Assembly: GCA_030667555.1 (NCBI GenBank)
Contig: DAOUVR010000022.1
Location: forward strand, 1-10,379
Direction: 5' to 3'
Length of the DNA stretch: 10,379 nt
Origin: Dehalococcoidia bacterium
GTDB lineage: Bacteria; Chloroflexota; Dehalococcoidia; E44-bin15
A program made the translations under genes and the position numbers. Below are positions 7,638 to 10,379 of this stretch, piece after piece. Below the pieces are notes generated by a model, which was given only the letters and a program-made list of their open reading frames with translations, did not search any database and was not told the DNA's origin. Within the stretch, counting starts at the first letter, position 1. Each line of letters opens with the position of its first letter.

Positions 7638-7643
7638 GAGGGG
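7638..7643 (+). promoter_or_regulatory. Shine-Dalgarno of the FAH-family gene before a TTG start
   Basis: GAGGGG lies 10 nt before the TTG at 7654. Two upstream ATGs (7626 and 7636) open frames of only a few codons, and the gene's own frame has TAG at 7648, so the TTG is the first usable start. Confidence 0.55.
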
Positions 7644-7653
7644 TAAATAGAGT

Positions 7654-8640
7654 TTGAAGCTCGTTACATTTGAAGTTTCTACACTGCTTGGCCCCTTCCT
7701 CAGGATTGGCGCTCTTAGCCACGACAAGATTATCGACCTCAATATGGGCTATATTTGCTATTTAAGGGAGGAGCGCAATCATCCACTAGCCTATGAGCTA
7801 GCTGGGGTAATTCTTCCTCCAGATATGCTCGCCTTCCTTCGTGTTGGCGATGCTGGCAAAGAGGCGGCTCAAACTACAATGCAATATGTTGCTGAGAAGA
7901 TGAGCAAAGCGCATGTTCTCGGACCGCGTGGGGAAAGGGTTCTATATGAGATGAGTGAAGTGCGGCTCAAGGCGCCCGTGCCCAGACCTAACTCATTGAG
8001 GGATCATATCAGCTTTGAACAGCACGCAGGCGCATCAGAGGCAAGGCAACTTCCTCCGGCCTGGTATGAAATACCTGTGTGCTACAAAGGAAATCCTGAT
8101 AGTGTGATTGGCCCTGAAGATACCATCCTTTGGCCCAGCTTCACCGACCTGCTTGACTATGAGCTGGAATATGGTATCTACATCGGCAGGGAGGGCAGGA
8201 ATATCAGTCAGGATGAGGCTGAGAAATATATTGCGGGCTATACCATTTTCAATGACGTCAGCGCTCGGGATATCCAGATGAAGGAGATGAGCGTAGGGCT
8301 TGGTCCGGCCAAAGGGAAAGATACCTGCAATGTGATGGGGCCCTGTCTGGTGACACCTGATGAAATAGACTGCCGCAACATGAAGATGGTCGCTCGAATC
8401 AATGGCGAGGTATGGACTGACGGCAATAGCGGAACCATGTTCCGCACGTGGGCTCAGATTATAGAGTATGCTTCCAGGGATGAAACCCTGTACCCAGGCG
8501 ATTTTCTGGGCTCAGGGACTGTGGGTGGGGGGTGTGGTGCGGAACATGGCAAGTGGATCAAGCCCGGTGATGTCATTGAGCTTGAAGTAGAAGGCATTGG
8601 CATACTACGAAATCGGGTAGGCGAAAAAGAGGCAAGCTAA
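7654..8640 (+). CDS. Fumarylacetoacetate hydrolase (FAH) family protein
   Basis: FAH-fold enzymes use a divalent metal to hydrolyse, hydrate or decarboxylate 2-keto or 1,3-diketo acids, commonly at the end of aromatic or amino-acid breakdown. The 328 residues comprise a short N-terminal domain (MKLVTFEV, about 1-105) and the FAH barrel domain. Candidate metal and catalytic residues are the E-x-E pair Glu170/Glu172 in DYELEYG, Asp201 in FNDVSARDIQ, and the RDHISFEQH segment (117-124), which supplies the His and Glu of this family. KGKDTCNVMGPCLVTPDEID and the C-terminal KWIKPGDVIELEVEGIGILRNRVG are typical. The glycine-rich GSGTVGGGCG near the end resembles the subgroup annotated as 2-hydroxyhepta-2,4-diene-1,7-dioate isomerase or fumarylpyruvate hydrolase-like. 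The substrate cannot be read from sequence. The start is TTG, with an in-frame TAG two codons before it. An acyl-CoA dehydrogenase follows after 124 nt, so a catabolic role is likely. Confidence 0.88.
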   Translation: MKLVTFEVSTLLGPFLRIGALSHDKIIDLNMGYICYLREERNHPLAYELAGVILPPDMLAFLRVGDAGKEAAQTTMQYVAEKMSKAHVLGPRGERVLYEMSEVRLKAPVPRPNSLRDHISFEQHAGASEARQLPPAWYEIPVCYKGNPDSVIGPEDTILWPSFTDLLDYELEYGIYIGREGRNISQDEAEKYIAGYTIFNDVSARDIQMKEMSVGLGPAKGKDTCNVMGPCLVTPDEIDCRNMKMVARINGEVWTDGNSGTMFRTWAQIIEYASRDETLYPGDFLGSGTVGGGCGAEHGKWIKPGDVIELEVEGIGILRNRVGEKEAS

Positions 8641-8750
8641 GAGCGAGTTCGTTTTAAGAGGGGGTTTTAGAGTGTTATTGACTTAATATGGCTTTTGATG
8701 CAAATTATTCTATGGCTCTCATGAAGTTGAGAGGTTACGCAAGACAAAAA

Positions 8751-8756
8751 AGGAGG
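8751..8756 (+). promoter_or_regulatory. Strong Shine-Dalgarno of the acyl-CoA dehydrogenase gene
   Basis: AGGAGG, preceded by A residues, lies 8 nt before the ATG at 8765. It is the strongest ribosome-binding site in the window and fixes this start. Confidence 0.8.
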
Positions 8757-8764
8757 CTATTTGC

Positions 8765-9964
8765 ATGGATTTCGAGTTCACCGAAGAGCAGAAGATGTTG
8801 CAGACGACCATCAGGGATTTTTTGGAGAAGGAGATTGCTCCCATAGTAGATGAGCGTGATAGACAGGGGTCGTTCACCAGAGAAGAGGTAATAGGGTATA
8901 TCAAGAAGATGATGCCCTTGGGTTTCTACCATTTACCTGAGGAGCTTGGCGGCGAGGAGAGGATGGACGCAATCACTGGTGCGATTGGAAGCGAGGAACT
9001 GGCGCGTGTTTGGCCGAGTTTGAGTGGTGCCCTCGGGCTAGCTGGATTGGCTGTCGCGGCGTTGGCAATGGCCAGAGGGGAAACCAAGGAGAAGTTACGT
9101 GCAAAAATCGAGAAAGGTGAGTCAATCGGCTGTCTGGCCATTACCGAGCCCAATGTGGGCTCTGATACCAGCGCCATTGAGACTATGCTGACCAAGAGTG
9201 GCGACCGCTATGTAGTTAACGGTACCAAGACATGGATCACTAATGGCTCCATTGCTGATGTGGCCATCGCTCTGGTGCAGACGGAGAAAGGCAAGGGGCA
9301 GATGGGGATGGCCACGGTTCTCCTCGACAGGGATGTTTCGCCCTGGGAAGCAACGGATTTCCACAAAATAGGGTGGCGTGCCTGTCCCACCTCTGAGATG
9401 TCTTTTGACGATTGCCCCGTGCCTGAGCAGAATATCATAGTCGCCCCGTGGATGCTCGGCGGTTCAGGGGAGGGTGGTGGAGGCGACAAAGCGGCGCAGG
9501 CGTATTTCGATTTTATGCAGAGGCTCAATGGTATTCGGGCTGGTATGTGGTTAATATCTATAGGCATTGCTCAAGCGGCTGTTGATGCCTCGATAAAGTA
9601 TGCTAAGGAGAGGATACAGTTTGGCAAGCCCCTGGGTAGCTTCCAGATGGTCCAGGAAATGATCGCCGATATGCTCACCGATACCTGGTCGGCGCGTTTG
9701 CTGACATATCGTGCCATTTGGCTCGGCGGTCAAGGGGTGAAAAACCGCATGGAAACCTCCCTCGCCAAAGGCTTTGCTACTGAGGCGGCCCTGAGGGTGA
9801 CATCCAAAGCTATCCAGATTCACGGCGCTATGGGCCTCTCCGAAGAATATCCTGTGGAGAGATACTTCAGGGATGCTAGAATGTTGACCATGCCCGATGG
9901 CACCACCCAGATCATGAAGCTCATCGTGGGGAGGGAGGTTCTGGGCATGAGGGCCTACACATAG
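8765..9964 (+). CDS. Acyl-CoA dehydrogenase family flavoprotein
   Basis: Members of this family oxidise the alpha-beta bond of an acyl-CoA with FAD and pass electrons to electron-transfer flavoprotein. The 399 residues are slightly longer than the usual 380. The N-terminal helical domain starts FEFTEEQKMLQTTIRDFLEKEI and includes GFYHLPEELGGEE. The beta domain has CLAITEPNVGSD (123-134) and TWITNG (156-161), which contact FAD and substrate. The C-terminal helical domain has YAKERIQFGKPLGSFQMVQ and IHGAMGLSEEYPVERYFRDARML. Two oddities appear. The usual catalytic Glu of the EGT motif is Asp378 (PDGTTQIMKLIVGRE), and the alternative Glu position of isovaleryl/long-chain enzymes (just before the Arg of NGIRAG) is Ile. 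A glycine-rich loop at 232-240 takes the place of the usual short LLGEEGQG turn. The substrate is unknown. It may be cotranscribed with the FAH-family gene upstream. Confidence 0.93.
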   Translation: MDFEFTEEQKMLQTTIRDFLEKEIAPIVDERDRQGSFTREEVIGYIKKMMPLGFYHLPEELGGEERMDAITGAIGSEELARVWPSLSGALGLAGLAVAALAMARGETKEKLRAKIEKGESIGCLAITEPNVGSDTSAIETMLTKSGDRYVVNGTKTWITNGSIADVAIALVQTEKGKGQMGMATVLLDRDVSPWEATDFHKIGWRACPTSEMSFDDCPVPEQNIIVAPWMLGGSGEGGGGDKAAQAYFDFMQRLNGIRAGMWLISIGIAQAAVDASIKYAKERIQFGKPLGSFQMVQEMIADMLTDTWSARLLTYRAIWLGGQGVKNRMETSLAKGFATEAALRVTSKAIQIHGAMGLSEEYPVERYFRDARMLTMPDGTTQIMKLIVGREVLGMRAYT

Positions 9965-9990
9965 AGAACTTGCAGTCTCTGTTTCTTCTT
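9963..9990 (+). terminator. Weak candidate terminator after the acyl-CoA dehydrogenase gene
   Basis: AGAGA (9963-9967) pairs with TCTCT (9976-9980) across an 8-nt loop and is followed by GTTTCTTCTT. The 5-bp stem is AU-rich enough to be weak, and the T tract is interrupted by C. It may terminate partially at best. Confidence 0.25.
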
Positions 9991-10001
9991 ATTGCGCCAG
10001 T

Positions 10002-10066
10002 GGGCATGGGTCTTAAACGCCGGTGATTATCCTTATGGGGTTCGTGTTGGTCGGCGTCCCATGCCC
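10002..10066 (+). other. Long bulged hairpin in the trpS leader
   Basis: GGGCATGGG (10002-10010) is perfectly complementary to CCCATGCCC (10058-10066). Directly inside, ACGCCG (10017-10022) pairs with CGGCGT (10052-10057). The 3' arms are contiguous, while the 5' arms are separated by a 6-nt bulge, TCTTAA. This gives 15 GC-rich base pairs closing a 29-nt loop, about 40 nt before trpS. No U tract follows, so it is not an intrinsic terminator, and the T-box core sequence is absent. The pairing is clear in the sequence; a regulatory role for trpS is inference. It occupies most of the 142-nt gap between the acyl-CoA dehydrogenase gene and trpS. Confidence 0.5.
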
Positions 10067-10106
10067 TCATTCTAGTGAGACTTTGCCGTAAGTGAAAGGG
10101 TAAGTA

Positions 10107-10379
10107 ATGAAAGATCGCGTCTTCTCTGGAGCGAGGCCGACTGGAAAACAGCACATTGGCAATTACCTGGGTGCTATTCAGAACTATGTCAGGCTCCAGG
10201 AGGATTACCAGTGTATCTACTGCATCGTCGATATCCACGCCTTGACCACTCTTGAAGCCACCGAGGGGCTGCAGGGAAATATCCATGAGATGATGCTTGA
10301 CTGGCTGGCGGCGGGGCTCGACCCGGAGAAGAGCATACTTTTTGTCCAATCGCATGTGCCCCAGGTGATGGAACTACAT
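10107..10379 (+). CDS. trpS: Tryptophanyl-tRNA synthetase, 3'-truncated by window edge
   Basis: TrpRS charges tRNA-Trp with tryptophan using ATP. Only the first 91 codons of an expected 330 or so are present. The N-terminus reads FSGARPTGKQHIGNYLGAI, in which HIGN at residues 16-19 is the class I HIGH motif and SGxxPTGxxHIGN is the TrpRS signature; tyrosyl-tRNA synthetases differ there. IVDIHALTTLEA follows, and then GLDPEKSILFVQSHVPQVMELH, which matches the family's Rossmann-fold segment. The ATG at 10107 is preceded by GAAAGGG with 6-nt spacing. It lies in the same direction as the acyl-CoA dehydrogenase gene, but the structured 142-nt gap suggests separate control. The tryptophan-binding and KMSKS regions are outside the window. 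Confidence 0.95.
   Translation, partial: MKDRVFSGARPTGKQHIGNYLGAIQNYVRLQEDYQCIYCIVDIHALTTLEATEGLQGNIHEMMLDWLAAGLDPEKSILFVQSHVPQVMELH

Noticed and set aside
8678..8711. Promoter for the acyl-CoA dehydrogenase gene
   Set aside because: TTGACT at 8678 has no -10 at proper spacing. The pair TTAATA (8683-8688) and TATTCT (8706-8711), 17 nt apart, matches only four of six at each box, which is expected by chance in this AT-rich gap.
10002..10066. tRNA gene
   Set aside because: The outer arms could mimic an acceptor stem, but the segment is only about 65 nt, has no D or T arm at the right distance and no anticodon stem.
9965..10106. T-box riboswitch before trpS
   Set aside because: The conserved T-box core (AGGGTGG followed by ACCGCG) and a terminator/antiterminator pair are absent. 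Only an unassigned hairpin is present.

Overview
This window looks like ordinary chromosome from a free-living bacterium. It has moderately GC-rich, densely packed housekeeping genes and no mobile elements, CRISPR arrays, rRNA or tRNA genes that I can find. The grouping pyrG, short transaldolase, rho recalls the pyrG-fba-tal-rho neighbourhood of Bacillus. Protein style, together with an anaerobe-like FAH hydrolase and acyl-CoA dehydrogenase beside housekeeping genes, makes me lean to Chloroflexota (Dehalococcoidia-like). That is an inference; no rRNA is present to test it.

Layout. (1) Positions 1-3608, plus strand: the 3' part of recG (branch-migrating DNA helicase), whose stop codon overlaps the start of argS (arginyl-tRNA synthetase). 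(2) Positions 3609-3711: a convergent gap with one hairpin that lacks a U tract. (3) Positions 7365-3712, minus strand: pyrG (CTP synthase), tal (small transaldolase) and rho (termination factor). tal and rho overlap by four bases, and rho's Shine-Dalgarno lies inside tal. A perfect-consensus sigma70-type promoter drives pyrG through a leader of about 130 nt, and a second weaker promoter may serve tal-rho. (4) Positions 7366-7653: a divergent control region with back-to-back promoters. (5) Positions 7654-9964, plus strand: a fumarylacetoacetate-hydrolase-family protein and an acyl-CoA dehydrogenase, probably a small catabolic pair. (6) Positions 9965-10379: a strong, bulged long-range RNA hairpin, then the first 91 codons of trpS (tryptophanyl-tRNA synthetase), cut by the window end.

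How the genes fit together. The minus-strand block joins CTP supply, pentose-phosphate carbon shuffling and transcription termination. The flanking genes serve DNA repair and tRNA charging. The FAH/acyl-CoA dehydrogenase pair is the only metabolically specialised part. Two genes, pyrG and the FAH gene, start with TTG, and stops just upstream plus the family N-termini fix those starts.

I see no clear sign of a wholly new system. The points most worth checking are an aspartate where acyl-CoA dehydrogenases usually carry a catalytic glutamate, a cysteine in the GTP-sensing lid of CTP synthase, the structured leader before trpS, and the palindrome and possible Shine-Dalgarno sequestration in the pyrG leader.
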